Below, in pieces: positions 41,551 through 49,848 of a DNA stretch of 64,000 bases. Positions within the stretch are counted from its first letter, which is position 1; each line of letters opens with the position of its first letter. Under the pieces are notes generated by a model that was not told where the DNA came from, made no database searches, and saw nothing but the letters and a program-made list of their open reading frames with translations. This stretch comes from Candidatus Aramenus sulfurataquae (GTDB lineage: Archaea; Thermoproteota; Thermoprotei_A; Sulfolobales; Sulfolobaceae), in the NCBI GenBank assembly GCA_000565255.1, contig ASRH01000006.1:1-64000 (forward strand), in the 5' to 3' direction. Both the position numbers and the translations under genes were made by a program.

Positions 41551-42288
41551 CCAAAACGTCCCCAACTAAGTTAACGTTATCTATTCCCGGGTTTATTCTC
41601 TCTCCTTTAAGGTTGACAGGGAACACGCCTAAGGTAGAACAGAACCCAGTAGAAGCTGCTATGTCTATGTTCCTGAGCTTATTCCTAACGTCAAAATATA
41701 GATATGCCTTTCCTAGGCAAACTAAGATCATGTCTAAGGAGGCCGACCCCAAGCTCCTTATTTTCACCTTTTCTACGTTGTTGAGCATCTTTAGCGCCTT
41801 GTCCAGATCTCTTTTAGTGAAGTAGCCCAAGACAACGTTGCTCCCTTTCTTTGGTTCAGTCACTTCCACACCGTTAACGTAAGACCTTCCGTTATAGTAG
41901 GAGTAAACGTCCCCCGTGAACACGTTGGCTACTACCCCTGCAAACGACTTGTTAAAGTCCCTCTCGCCCCTCTTGTACAAGGCAATGGACACAGACGACC
42001 AAGGTATTCCACTAACGAAGTTAGTGCTCCCGTCAAGCGGATCTATTAAAGCCACGAACTCGTAGTCGTCGCCTTGCCTCACTACTCCAGACTCCTCTGA
42101 AACGAAGAGGAATTTGTACCCAGTCTCGTTTAGTAACTGAAACACGTACTCCTCTGATTTCTTGTCTACGACTCTGGTGACGTCATCGCCGTGCCTCCCT
42201 ATTACCCTGTCTAATCCGCTCTGATTCCTTATTTCCTGGATAAAGCTTACAGCTTTCCTCCCTATTTCTAGGAGAAGGTTCTCCAACT

Positions 42289-43257
42289 TTACCTTACCTT
42301 TCTCTCATTCAAGTAAGTGTAAGCGCTGCGTGCAGCCACTGCCCCTTGGGCTACTGCAGTTACCACTTGTCTAAAGCCAAGCCAAGTGGAAGTACAGTCC
42401 CCAGCCGCGAATACCCCTGGCAAGTTGGTCCTCCCCCACTCGTCCACCTTTATGTACCCGTTTTGGTCAGTTTCCAAGGAATTAACCTTGGCGAACTCAA
42501 CGGGGGGCTCGAAACCTATCTCAATGAATATCCCGTTGACGTCTACGTCCTTGGTCTCACCTGTCTTTAGGTTCTTCACGGTTATCTGCCTAACGAGTTT
42601 GTCGCCCTTGATCTCGGTCACGGTGGAGTTTAGGATTATTTCAACGTTGGGCTTAGCCTTCACAGTGTCCACGTAAACCGGCTGGGCCCTAAACTGGTCT
42701 CTCCTGTGTATAAGGTACACTTTAGTGGCGTACCTAGAAAGGAGCTCTGCGCCCTCTAGGGCTGAGTCGCCCCCTCCCACAACTGCCACTACCCTGTTCT
42801 TGAAGAGAGGGGCGTCGCATACAGAACAGTAGGAAACTCCTCTCCCTGTGAACTTGTCTTCTCCAGGTACGTTAAGCTTTCTCCTCTTTACGCCTATGGC
42901 AACTATGACTGTTCTCGCTTTTATCTCTCCCTTTCTCTTAGTCTTTACAACGTAAATGTCCCCTTCCCTTCTAAAGGACTCAACTGTGTCTATTATCGCG
43001 GGTATGTTGTACTTCTCAATGTGAGCGTTAAATAACTTTATCATGTCCTGCGCTTGTACACCAATTAGTCCCAAGTAATCGTCTACTTCCCCTGCCTCAG
43101 TGAGCTGACCTCCTGGAGTCTCCCCTATGACTAAGGTCTTAAGCATGTATCTACCTGTGTAAAGAGCAGCGCTGTAAGCTGCGGGTCCGAGACCAATTAT
43201 AACCGTGTCAAAGATCTGATTCAGGTCCACGTTAAATGACTTTGGTAAAAGGCTCAT
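42289..43257 (-). CDS. trxB: Thioredoxin reductase
   Basis: About 322 residues. FAD-binding GxGxxA is in [17 protein letters not shown], the redox-active pair is CSVC in [12 protein letters not shown], the NADPH-binding GGGDSA is in [12 protein letters not shown], and the C-terminal flavin motif is [13 protein letters not shown] chose ATG 43257; an in-frame extension upstream is basic and lacks conservation. A promoter element GATTTAAGA, read on the minus strand, lies about 30 nt upstream. First gene of an operon with the phosphatase. Confidence 0.93.
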   Translation of the reverse strand: MSLLPKSFNVDLNQIFDTVIIGLGPAAYSAALYTGRYMLKTLVIGETPGGQLTEAGEVDDYLGLIGVQAQDMIKLFNAHIEKYNIPAIIDTVESFRREGDIYVVKTKRKGEIKARTVIVAIGVKRRKLNVPGEDKFTGRGVSYCSVCDAPLFKNRVVAVVGGGDSALEGAELLSRYATKVYLIHRRDQFRAQPVYVDTVKAKPNVEIILNSTVTEIKGDKLVRQITVKNLKTGETKDVDVNGIFIEIGFEPPVEFAKVNSLETDQNGYIKVDEWGRTNLPGVFAAGDCTSTWLGFRQVVTAVAQGAVAARSAYTYLNERKVR

Positions 43258-43363
43258 GCATTTTTTTATATCTCTTTGGCTCTTAAATCTTGTTGCTTTC
43301 TTATTAGGTCTGCCTCTGTTGTATAGATTCAATGTTATATTTGCGACCTATTAGAGTATCTTT

Positions 43364-44860
43364 GTGAAAGTTCTAGTAATCACAGGTAAACTTGCGTACC
43401 CTATAGTTAAGGAAGTTGTGAGCGGGATAAAAGACGTAGAGGTAAAGGCTTTGGACTACCCTGTGGCGGCTTTAATGAGCGTTAGGTATATCTTGGAGGG
43501 AATTAAGGACTTAAAGCAGAAGTACGACGTAGTTCTCATTCCTGGGTTAGCGAGTGGGGACGCCAGGGAAATCCAGGAGAGGTTGGGCGTGAAGGCTTAT
43601 AAGGGGACCGAGAGCGCATGGGACATTCCTCTAGTATTGGAAGCGTTGAGGAACGGCGTAGAGTTGTCAACTGTGGAACCAGCTGACAGCATAATTAAGG
43701 AGTTAAAGGAAAGAGAGCTCGAAAGGATAGAGGAATCTCTCGAGGTGAACTCCAAAGTAGCTTTTGAAGCTGGGATCAAGGTACCCCTCTATCCTCCGCC
43801 CTTTAGGATATTCTTGGAGTTGGACCCCAACTGGGACGTAGAAAGGATTAAGGAGGAAGTGGAGAGGACCAAGGATTACGTCGACGTCTACGTCGTTGGG
43901 TTCCCAGTAGGGCACCACGACCTGGAGGAAGTTAGGAGGAAAGTGAAACTGGTCTTGGACGAGGGAAAGGTGGCTGGGGTAGACTCGGAGTCACCTAGGG
44001 AGCTGATAGAGGGAGTTAAGGCAGGGGCGGCCTTTGCTTTCAATCTCAACGAATTGAACGTGGAGAAATTGGAGGAGGTGAGGAGAGAGTCCGCATTCGT
44101 TGTTGCGCCGTTTACGACAGAGGATAGGGGTGACGTTACCATATCTTTGGTGAAGAAGGCCAGGGAAATGGGGTTCGAAAGGCTCTTGGCTGACCCAGTC
44201 CTGTCACCTCCCCTACAGGGGCTAATGGACAGCCTCTGCGAGTTCAAGAAGGTGAGGAAAGCTCTAGCGGACGTACCCATGTTGATGGGCATCCTCAACG
44301 TCACTGAGTTAATTGACGCAGACAGCCACGGCGTCAACGCTTTAATGACTGCCATTGCTGGAGAGCTCGGAGTAGCGAACCTTCTGGTAATGGAGAAGGG
44401 AAAGACCAAGTGGAGTTCCCTTGAGACGAGGATAGCCAGCAAGATGGTTAGTATGGCAATGGTCCAGAAGAAAACGCCAAAGGACGTGGGGATGGACTTG
44501 TTGATCCTAAAGGACAAGAGGAAGGTTAAGGAAGAGGAAGTAAAGGGGGAGGAAGTTGGTTACGTCCCGCCTAGTATGGATCCCTCCGGGTTTGTGAAAG
44601 TCTCCAAGGCTAAGGACAAGTTAGCTGTGGAGTTCTACGGGAAGAAGAGGATCGCGTTGACTGGGACCGACGCCCTATCCTTGGGCAGAAGGCTGGTAAG
44701 CGAAGTTAACGTCACCCCCCAGCACGCCCTCTACATAGGATATGAACTTGCCAAGGCAGAGATAGCCTTAGCGCTTGACAAGAATTATATACAGGACGAG
44801 CCACTATTTAAGAGGGTATATGCTAGTAGCGGTGCCAAGGGTAATAAAGGAGACAGTTGA
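43364..44860 (+). CDS. Dihydropteroate-synthase-like protein (archaeal, pterin-related)
   Basis: 498 residues. The first 130 or so residues form an archaeal N-terminal domain (opening MKVLVITGKLAYPIVK); the middle TIM barrel is related to dihydropteroate synthase, with LLADPVLSPP, LMGILNVTELIDADSHGVNA and the glycine-rich GTDALSLGRR near the C-terminus. Archaeal members are thought to serve synthesis of methanopterin-like C1 carriers rather than folate. GTG start. It overlaps the next gene by 41 nt. The neighbours (PTPS-like, MptE-like) fit a pterin pathway. Confidence 0.85.
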   Translation: MKVLVITGKLAYPIVKEVVSGIKDVEVKALDYPVAALMSVRYILEGIKDLKQKYDVVLIPGLASGDAREIQERLGVKAYKGTESAWDIPLVLEALRNGVELSTVEPADSIIKELKERELERIEESLEVNSKVAFEAGIKVPLYPPPFRIFLELDPNWDVERIKEEVERTKDYVDVYVVGFPVGHHDLEEVRRKVKLVLDEGKVAGVDSESPRELIEGVKAGAAFAFNLNELNVEKLEEVRRESAFVVAPFTTEDRGDVTISLVKKAREMGFERLLADPVLSPPLQGLMDSLCEFKKVRKALADVPMLMGILNVTELIDADSHGVNALMTAIAGELGVANLLVMEKGKTKWSSLETRIASKMVSMAMVQKKTPKDVGMDLLILKDKRKVKEEEVKGEEVGYVPPSMDPSGFVKVSKAKDKLAVEFYGKKRIALTGTDALSLGRRLVSEVNVTPQHALYIGYELAKAEIALALDKNYIQDEPLFKRVYASSGAKGNKGDS

Positions 44861-45200
44861 CGACTTAGAGGTTTACATTTCCGTAATGCCCTGCATTACG
44901 GAGGGGGAAGTGGTGGAGAAGTTAAAGAAATCGATGACCTTGAAATCACTTGACGAGGTCAAGTATTATCCATACTTGTTTGGAGGAATAATTGTCCTTA
45001 GAGGCAACTCTGTCCTAGTCAGATACGAGTTTGATGGATTTGTTAAGGTGGAGAGCGTAAGGAACAAGTACCGCAAATTCAAGTTGGCTCCAGAGATCCA
45101 AGGTTGTTACCAGTTCGACAATGAGGCTGTTTGTTTTTTCAAGGACAAGTGCGAAGGCTGTCTCCCTGTTGACAATATAGGCCTAAGGTTTATCGTGTGA
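44820..45200 (+). CDS. Unknown protein coupled to the dihydropteroate-synthase-like gene
   Basis: About 126 residues starting at the ATG at 44820, inside the upstream gene. The N-terminal half is alpha/beta (VAVPRVIKETVDDLEVYISV), and the C-terminus carries Cys-rich GCYQFDNEAVCFFKDKCEGC, a possible metal or redox site. No family recognised. Tight overlap with the pterin gene and position opposite the PTPS-like gene suggest the same pathway, but that is inference. Confidence 0.6.
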   Translation: MLVAVPRVIKETVDDLEVYISVMPCITEGEVVEKLKKSMTLKSLDEVKYYPYLFGGIIVLRGNSVLVRYEFDGFVKVESVRNKYRKFKLAPEIQGCYQFDNEAVCFFKDKCEGCLPVDNIGLRFIV

Positions 45201-45222
45201 AACTGTTGGCCATTAAATCCGC

Positions 45223-45639
45223 CTAGGGGTAATCTATTTCAGCGTAGGAATCCTTCCCCTCGTATATTTTGATGTTTACCTTGTACTTATTGCCCAGCCT
45301 TTGGTAAACCTCTTTAGCGATCTCCGTGCCTATGTATTCGGCAGTGGCGAAGGGAGCGTTTATCTTCTTTATTTCCATTTGAAAAGGCGCCTCTACCCTT
45401 ATTTTGTCGATGTCTTTAGCGGGGACGATTAGCTTGTGGTCCCACTCTTTGACGACTTCAGATACTGTCTTCCTTAAGATCTCAAAGTCCATCACGAACC
45501 CAGAAGATGGGTCAACTTGGCCCTCAATTTCCACTGAAATGACGTAAGTATGACCGTGGAGTTGCGCGTTGCCCGGAGAAGACAGAGTGTAGTGGGCTGA
45601 GTCAATTGCGAAGCCCTCTATTCCAATTCTCACTTTCAT
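45223..45639 (-). CDS. 6-pyruvoyl-tetrahydropterin synthase/QueD-family protein with altered active site
   Basis: 138 residues. Zinc His residues are in FAIDSAHYTL and QLHGHTY. The C-terminal catalytic region SGFVMDFEILRKTV, WDHKL and the final Glu of SYAEIDYP fit the family. The residue four before the HGH His, Cys in 6-carboxytetrahydropterin synthase, is Asn here (GNAQLHGH), so chemistry may differ; archaeal relatives act in alternative pterin steps. It overlaps the upstream gene by 4 nt (ATGA) and lies in the pterin neighbourhood. Confidence 0.8.
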   Translation of the reverse strand: MKVRIGIEGFAIDSAHYTLSSPGNAQLHGHTYVISVEIEGQVDPSSGFVMDFEILRKTVSEVVKEWDHKLIVPAKDIDKIRVEAPFQMEIKKINAPFATAEYIGTEIAKEVYQRLGNKYKVNIKIYEGKDSYAEIDYP

Positions 45640-46118
45640 ACAGTTAACGACTTAGCAATGTTTTTATTAAAATGTTCCCACAACGCTTCCCCTAGGTATC
45701 TTATCTCGTCACAAAGGGATACTATGTCCGAATCCCTCCTACTGTACTCTATTTTCCTGTAGGCTCTCATCAGTTGATTAAAGTCACCGGAGACGAGAGT
45801 CCTCTCCTCGAACTTTATCTCGCTCCCTATGACTACGTCCCCTCCGTACTCCACTAGCCTATATATTGCGTAAAGTAAGTTGTCAACATTTGCGTTAAAC
45901 TCGGAAAAGATATCCTCCAGTTTAGATCTTAGCGTTGCCACTTGAACGTTGATAAGGTCAGTCAAGCTGTCCACGACCTCCAACTGCGACTTGAACGCCT
46001 CGTTGTTTAGCAGCTCTCTAAACTTACCGTTCATAATGCACTCAGTCCCACAGGGAACGTCAATCTCGACGCCCTTGATCTTCGTTGAGGGTCTCTCGGT
46101 TAGGTATGCCCTCTCCAT
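45636..46118 (-). CDS. Unknown helical protein co-transcribed with the PTPS-like gene
   Basis: 160 residues, mostly helical (VVDSLTDLINVQVATLRSKL, FNANVDNLLYAIYRLVEYGG), with a CGTEC pair near residue 23 that could bind a metal. Stop overlaps the ATG of the PTPS-like gene, so translation should be coupled. No family recognised; a helper of the pterin enzyme is possible but unproved. Confidence 0.6.
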   Translation of the reverse strand: MERAYLTERPSTKIKGVEIDVPCGTECIMNGKFRELLNNEAFKSQLEVVDSLTDLINVQVATLRSKLEDIFSEFNANVDNLLYAIYRLVEYGGDVVIGSEIKFEERTLVSGDFNQLMRAYRKIEYSRRDSDIVSLCDEIRYLGEALWEHFNKNIAKSLTV

Positions 46119-46181
46119 AATGTTATTTTCTTTACCTAAACTAATAAACTTGCGGAAAAAGGAGGATTTTGGTGTAAATCA

Positions 46182-46385
46182 ATGGAGAGGGTTGTCGACC
46201 TAGACTCGTCAACTTGTAGTTCAGAACCTTTGGAGGCTTTGGGCTTCCTTCTTAGAAAAAAAGGAGTAGTGTTTTCCATATCTCTGGATAACCCATACTA
46301 TCAAGAAATAAAAAGAAAGTATGAAATTGAAATCGTGAAGAAAGAGGGTGACAAAGTATACTTTTTGATACTTTCTGGTGGTTAA
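46182..46385 (+). CDS. Small TusA-fold-like protein ending in Gly-Gly
   Basis: 67 residues with the strand-helix-strand-helix-strand-strand order of TusA sulfur carriers: [17 protein letters not shown], helix [25 protein letters not shown], then two strands. A Cys precedes the first helix, as in TusA, though CPxP is not conserved. The chain ends LILSGG, a C-terminal diglycine like that of ThiS/MoaD-type carriers; this may be chance. GGAGG at about 46161 lies upstream. The MptE-like frame begins across its stop codon. Confidence 0.5.
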   Translation: MERVVDLDSSTCSSEPLEALGFLLRKKGVVFSISLDNPYYQEIKRKYEIEIVKKEGDKVYFLILSGG

Positions 46386-46996
46386 ACTTCTACTCTAGAA
46401 TAAGGTCAGTACTAGGTTTCAGCGAGAAAGACGACTACGAGTCAGCCCACATCCTAAACCAGATGCTGAAGGATAACCCATTGGACCTCCTCGAGGAGAT
46501 AAGGGGAAGAAAAGTCGCAGTGGTAGGGGCTGGCCCGAGCCTTGAAGAGGTGAGGGAAATTGACGCAGACATTGTTGTAAGCGCAGACGGAGCAACCAAC
46601 TTTCTCGTAAAGAGGGGTATAATTCCGGAGTTTGTGGTAACTGACCTCGACGGGATAGAGGTCTTCCCTAAGGAAAGCGTTTACGTAGTCCTTGCCCATG
46701 GCGATAACGTGCACTTGTTGGGGAAGGTCTACAATATGGAAAACGTAATAGGTACATGTCAAGTAATGCCGTTCGGTAGGCTGAACCTCTTTGGCGGGTT
46801 TACGGACGGTGACAGAGCAGTAGTGTTAGCAAAAAGATTTGGAGCACGTGAAATAGTCCTATATGGCATGGACTTGGAATCAAATTTCATAGGAAAATTT
46901 TCAAAGCCGTTCCTCAGGGATAACGTACCAGTTTCATGGATGAAGAGGGAGAAACTTAAAATTGCGAAGGCAATTATCGATATGGTTCTAAAGTAA
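46376..46996 (+). CDS. mptE: MptE-like 6-hydroxymethyl-7,8-dihydropterin pyrophosphokinase
   Basis: Enzyme that activates the pterin alcohol before coupling, DUF115/MptE family. The nucleotide-binding loop is [13 protein letters not shown], followed by [16 protein letters not shown] and [11 protein letters not shown], as expected for the archaeal enzyme. The first ordinary start is ATG 46463 (177 codons), but the frame is open upstream and encodes sequence that fits the family ([18 protein letters not shown], then ESAHILNQM), back to about 46376. No ATG, GTG or TTG exists between 46352 and 46463. I give the longer extent. It overlaps the end of the TusA-like gene. Confidence 0.7.
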   Translation, partial: WWLNFYSRIRSVLGFSEKDDYESAHILNQMLKDNPLDLLEEIRGRKVAVVGAGPSLEEVREIDADIVVSADGATNFLVKRGIIPEFVVTDLDGIEVFPKESVYVVLAHGDNVHLLGKVYNMENVIGTCQVMPFGRLNLFGGFTDGDRAVVLAKRFGAREIVLYGMDLESNFIGKFSKPFLRDNVPVSWMKREKLKIAKAIIDMVLK

Positions 46997-47039
46997 AGTT
47001 TTTAAAAAATAATATACTCTTTAAGAGTAGTGCTGAGGT

Positions 47040-48177
47040 ATGAGTATTCTCCAAGCCTAAAGTCAGGATATTAGATACAACCCTGAGGGATGGGGAACAA
47101 GCCCCAGGGATAGACTTAACTGTAGAACAGAAGGTGAGGATAGCAAAACAACTAGTTAGATTAGGCGTCGACGTAATTGAGGCCGGGTTCCCTGCTGCAT
47201 CAGAAGGGGAGTTCATTGCAACAAAGAAAATCCTTGAGGAAGTAGGTGACTATACAGAGGTAATAGGTCTAGCTAGGGCAAACAAATACGACATTGACAA
47301 AGCAATAAGCGCGGGGCTGTCGAGCGTTCACGTGTTCATAGCCACCTCCGATATTCACTTGAAGTATAAGCTTAAGATGACGAGAGAAGAGGTACTGGAG
47401 AGGATTTACGACAACGTGAAGTACGCTAAGGACCACGGTCTAGTCGTGGAGTATAGCCCAGAGGACGCCACGAGGACTGAGAGGGAGTTCCTTTTAAAGG
47501 CGGTCAGAACGGCAGTAGAGGCAGGGGCAGACAGGATAAACATACCAGACACGGTAGGTGTCATGGAGCCGTTTACTTTCCATGACTTAATAAAGGACGT
47601 AGTTAAGGCTGCAGGAGACAGGATAGTGAGCGTCCACTGTCACAACGACTTTGGCCTTGCTACTGCAAACTCTTTGGCTGGGGTGAGGGCTGGGGCAAGA
47701 CAAGTCCACGTGACAGTAAACGGAATAGGGGAGAGAGCAGGCAATGCCTCACTGGAGGAGGTAGTTATGGGGTTAAAGAAGTTAATGGGATACGACACAA
47801 ACGTAAAGACGTGGTTGTTGTACGAGACAAGTAGGCTGGTCTCGGAGCTGACTGGCGTGCCAGTACCGTTCTTTAAGGCAATAGTAGGCGACAACGCGTT
47901 TGGTCACGAGGCTGGGATCCACGTACACGGAGTAGTGGAGAATCCGCTAACTTACGAGCCGATAAGCCCAGAGGAAGTGGGTAACTTCAGGAGGATAGCC
48001 CTAGGAAAGCACAGCGGAGTCCACGGCTTAAAGAAAGTTCTAGAAGATCAAGGGATATACTTGGACGATGAGAAGCTGAGGCTAGTGTTACAGGAGATAA
48101 AGAAAATGGCAGACAACGGGCAAAGGATTACTTCAGAGGACGCTAAGAGAATAGCAACTAAGCTTTTGAACTCCTAA
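47040..48177 (+). CDS. LeuA-type acyl-transferring synthase (isopropylmalate/citramalate family), start region frameshifted
   Basis: Claisen-condensing enzyme of the homocitrate/isopropylmalate synthase family: [23 protein letters not shown] (LeuA-type signature), [16 protein letters not shown] and [12 protein letters not shown] are all present. No regulatory C-terminal domain, as in AksA/CimA-type members. Conserved coding starts at about 47044, yet in that frame the only start codon before the core is the GTG at 47134, which would remove the catalytic RDGEQ motif. An ATG at 47040, at the expected leaderless position, is one frame off; removing one C from the CC at 47051-47052 would restore it. 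Confidence 0.75.
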
Positions 48178-48193
48178 CTCCCCAAATTTTTTG

Positions 48194-48805
48194 ATGATAA
48201 AGTACTTCGGCCATTCTATGTTTTCAATAGACGACAAGATCGTCATAGACCCTCATGACGGAGGGAGCATAGGATTAGAGAGGCCCGAGATCTCTCACTC
48301 AGATATTGTCTTAGTCACCCACGACCATTACGACCACAACGCCTATGAGATATTGACGTACAAGGACCTTAAGGTCATGTTCACTGGTACAATAACGTAC
48401 GGGGACTACAAGATTACTGGGTATAAGTGGTACCACGACAAAGAAAGGGGGAAAAGGAGGGGCGAGACTGCGATATATAAAATAGAGACAAAGGACTTCA
48501 CGGTGGTCCACCTAGGGGATATAGGGGAAATCCCCAGGGAGGACATACTTAAGGAAATATCCTCCCCAGACGTCCTGATGATACCAGTGGGAGGGCTTAT
48601 TACGATCGACTACAAGGAGGCGATTTCCCTAGTTAGCGCGTTGAAGCCAAGGATAGTTATCCCTATGCACTATTGGGTTAAAGGTCACTTAATGCCTTTG
48701 GATCCTCTGGAATACTTTCTGAAGGAGTATAAAGGAGAAGTAAAGGAGGTAAACAAAAAATACATTGAGGGAAACGAAAAAGGGGTTATAATCTTCAGAG
48801 TTTGA
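48194..48805 (+). CDS. MBL-fold hydrolase (UlaG-like)
   Basis: 204-residue metallo-beta-lactamase-fold protein. The metal site is VTHDHYDHN near residue 42, with Asp in VVHLGDIGE and His in VIPMHYW near the C-terminus. Members of this compact group include UlaG-like lactonases. Start ATG 48194; TTG one codon upstream is possible. Lies 16 bp after the LeuA-type gene on the same strand. The tail overlaps the RHH gene by 11 nt. Substrate unknown. Confidence 0.82.
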   Translation: MIKYFGHSMFSIDDKIVIDPHDGGSIGLERPEISHSDIVLVTHDHYDHNAYEILTYKDLKVMFTGTITYGDYKITGYKWYHDKERGKRRGETAIYKIETKDFTVVHLGDIGEIPREDILKEISSPDVLMIPVGGLITIDYKEAISLVSALKPRIVIPMHYWVKGHLMPLDPLEYFLKEYKGEVKEVNKKYIEGNEKGVIIFRV

Positions 48806-48971
48806 CCTTCTCTACCTTAGCTACTGGAACAGTCTCCTTCTTTATGTCTTCTCCCACAAGCTTCTCGATTGCTTTCCTTATTGCTTCGCTTCTGTTTAGA
48901 CCGTACCTTATTGCGTACCTGTCCAATAGCTCTAACAGGTCTTCTTCCGCTTTGAATGTGACTACTCTCAT
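48795..48971 (-). CDS. Ribbon-helix-helix (CopG-like) regulator
   Basis: 58 residues. [19 protein letters not shown] forms the N-terminal beta strand and first helix, [13 protein letters not shown] the second helix, as in Arc/MetJ-type DNA binders. A polar tail follows. ATG 48971 (a TTG at 48980 would extend it by three residues). The first arm of a perfect 12-bp inverted repeat begins 15 bp upstream of its start. Likely autoregulated. Confidence 0.78.
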   Translation of the reverse strand: MRVVTFKAEEDLLELLDRYAIRYGLNRSEAIRKAIEKLVGEDIKKETVPVAKVEKVKL

Positions 48972-48985
48972 GATTCTCAAAGTAT

Positions 48986-49054
48986 ATCTTCCTCTTGTAA
49001 GGTTTAAGTATTTTCTAGAGCGATATTACACTATTCCTATTCCAAGAGGAAGAT
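48986..49054. repeat. Perfect 12-bp inverted repeat between divergent RHH genes
   Basis: ATCTTCCTCTTG at 48986-48997 is the exact reverse complement of CAAGAGGAAGAT at 49043-49054, 45 nt of spacer between. The left arm falls between the TATA-like box (about 49001-49010, read minus) and the start of the leftward RHH gene; the right arm lies just upstream of the TTAATATATT box of the rightward gene. This is the layout of two operators, or of a looping pair, for RHH dimers. Confidence 0.65.
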
Positions 49055-49115
49055 TCCATAGACAAGATTAATATATTCGGATTACATAGATATTTTTAGA
49101 GAGGGAAATACAGGA

Positions 49116-49412
49116 ATGCCTACCATACACTTATCGTTGCCGGAGCAACTTTACGAGGAGCTTAGGAGTAAGGCTGAAGAAATGGGAGTACAGATAACAG
49201 ACCTCGTAAAGTTCTTCATAAAGCAAGGGATTGAGGGTAAGTTGGAAAAGCAGGACGACAAAAGGATAGAGCAGTACGAAGAGAACGTAGCTTTCCTCGA
49301 GGCTAAGGTGGCCCAGTTAGACGCAATGGTGTCAGAGCTTATGAAGAAGCTCAAGTCCCTTGAGGAAGAAGAGGAAGAAGAGGAAATAGAGATAAGCGGA
49401 GGGAACTCCTAA
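49116..49412 (+). CDS. RHH-like N-terminus with C-terminal coiled coil and acidic tail
   Basis: 98 residues. The opening TIHLSLPEQLYEELRSKAEE is an RHH-like strand and helix, with ITDLVKFFIKQGIEGKL as second helix. Then a heptad-repeat coiled coil (VAFLEAKVAQLDAMVSELMK) and a stretch of nine Glu. GAGAGGG upstream could be a ribosome site. The long coiled coil distinguishes it from the divergent 58-residue RHH gene and may allow higher-order assembly or partner binding. Confidence 0.7.
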   Translation: MPTIHLSLPEQLYEELRSKAEEMGVQITDLVKFFIKQGIEGKLEKQDDKRIEQYEENVAFLEAKVAQLDAMVSELMKKLKSLEEEEEEEEIEISGGNS

Positions 49413-49456
49413 AAAGCTCTTAAAAGCTAATAACCCCTTATGTCCCATAAAAATCT

Positions 49457-49511
49457 GGGCCTATGTGAAATGTTCCCGTGTCCCGGGAGCAAATGAGCAT
49501 AGGTGGGTCCC
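49457..49511 (+). ncRNA. Structured RNA candidate (two-part hairpin)
   Basis: GGG and CCTATG (49457-49465) pair with CATAGG (49498-49503) and CCC (49509-49511). An inner hairpin TCCCG/CGGGA (49474-49478 and 49484-49488, loop TGTCC) sits on top. The internal loop has TGA on both sides, the pattern of tandem sheared G-A pairs of a kink-turn. The box CTTAAAAGC near 49418 could start a transcript that includes this element and the C/D RNA that follows. I cannot name a class; H/ACA-like is one option. Confidence 0.4.
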
Positions 49512-49531
49512 AATTCTATTACGTTTAAGAA

Positions 49532-49585
49532 ATGATGTAGTAGGGACGTACTGAAAAAAATGAGGAGAATTCCAAAGGGTTCTGA
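49532..49585 (+). ncRNA. C/D-box guide RNA, predicted 16S rRNA target
   Basis: C box ATGATGT (49532-49538), a 12-nt guide AGTAGGGACGTA, D' box CTGA (49551-49554), 5-nt spacer, C' box ATGAGGA (49560-49566), guide of up to 15 nt, D box CTGA (49582-49585). The D' guide pairs with UACGUCCCUGCU of archaeal 16S rRNA (near E. coli 1376-1387), 11 Watson-Crick pairs and one G-U. By the N+5 rule, methylation would be at the U near 1380. The D box touches the stop of the minus-strand RAM gene. Confidence 0.65.
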
Positions 49586-49816
49586 TTACATGGAAATTAA
49601 CGTGACCGTCCTTATGATGTTGGGGTTTCTCCTTATCTGGGAAATTGTCTTGTTTAGCTCCTCCAAGGACTGGGCCTCTATTACCACCACTACGTCGTAC
49701 TCGCCGTATACGGGGGTTGCCTCCCTTACCCCTTGAATCTTCTTCAACTCGTTTGAAATATCTGTTTCTTTTCCAATTGAAGTTATAATTAAGACATATC
49801 CTTTTACAGAGCTCAT
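49586..49816 (-). CDS. Stand-alone Lrp/AsnC ligand-binding (RAM) domain
   Basis: 76 residues forming only the RAM domain of Lrp/AsnC regulators: [20 protein letters not shown], then [20 protein letters not shown] and a final helix and strand ending RTVTLISM. No helix-turn-helix. Such single-domain proteins bind amino acids or modulate full-length Lrp members. Start ATG 49816. It lies 32 bp downstream of the ABC permease gene on the same strand. Confidence 0.85.
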   Translation of the reverse strand: MSSVKGYVLIITSIGKETDISNELKKIQGVREATPVYGEYDVVVVIEAQSLEELNKTISQIRRNPNIIRTVTLISM

Positions 49817-49848
49817 ATTCTATTATAGTCTTTCAAAAAATAAAAGCT

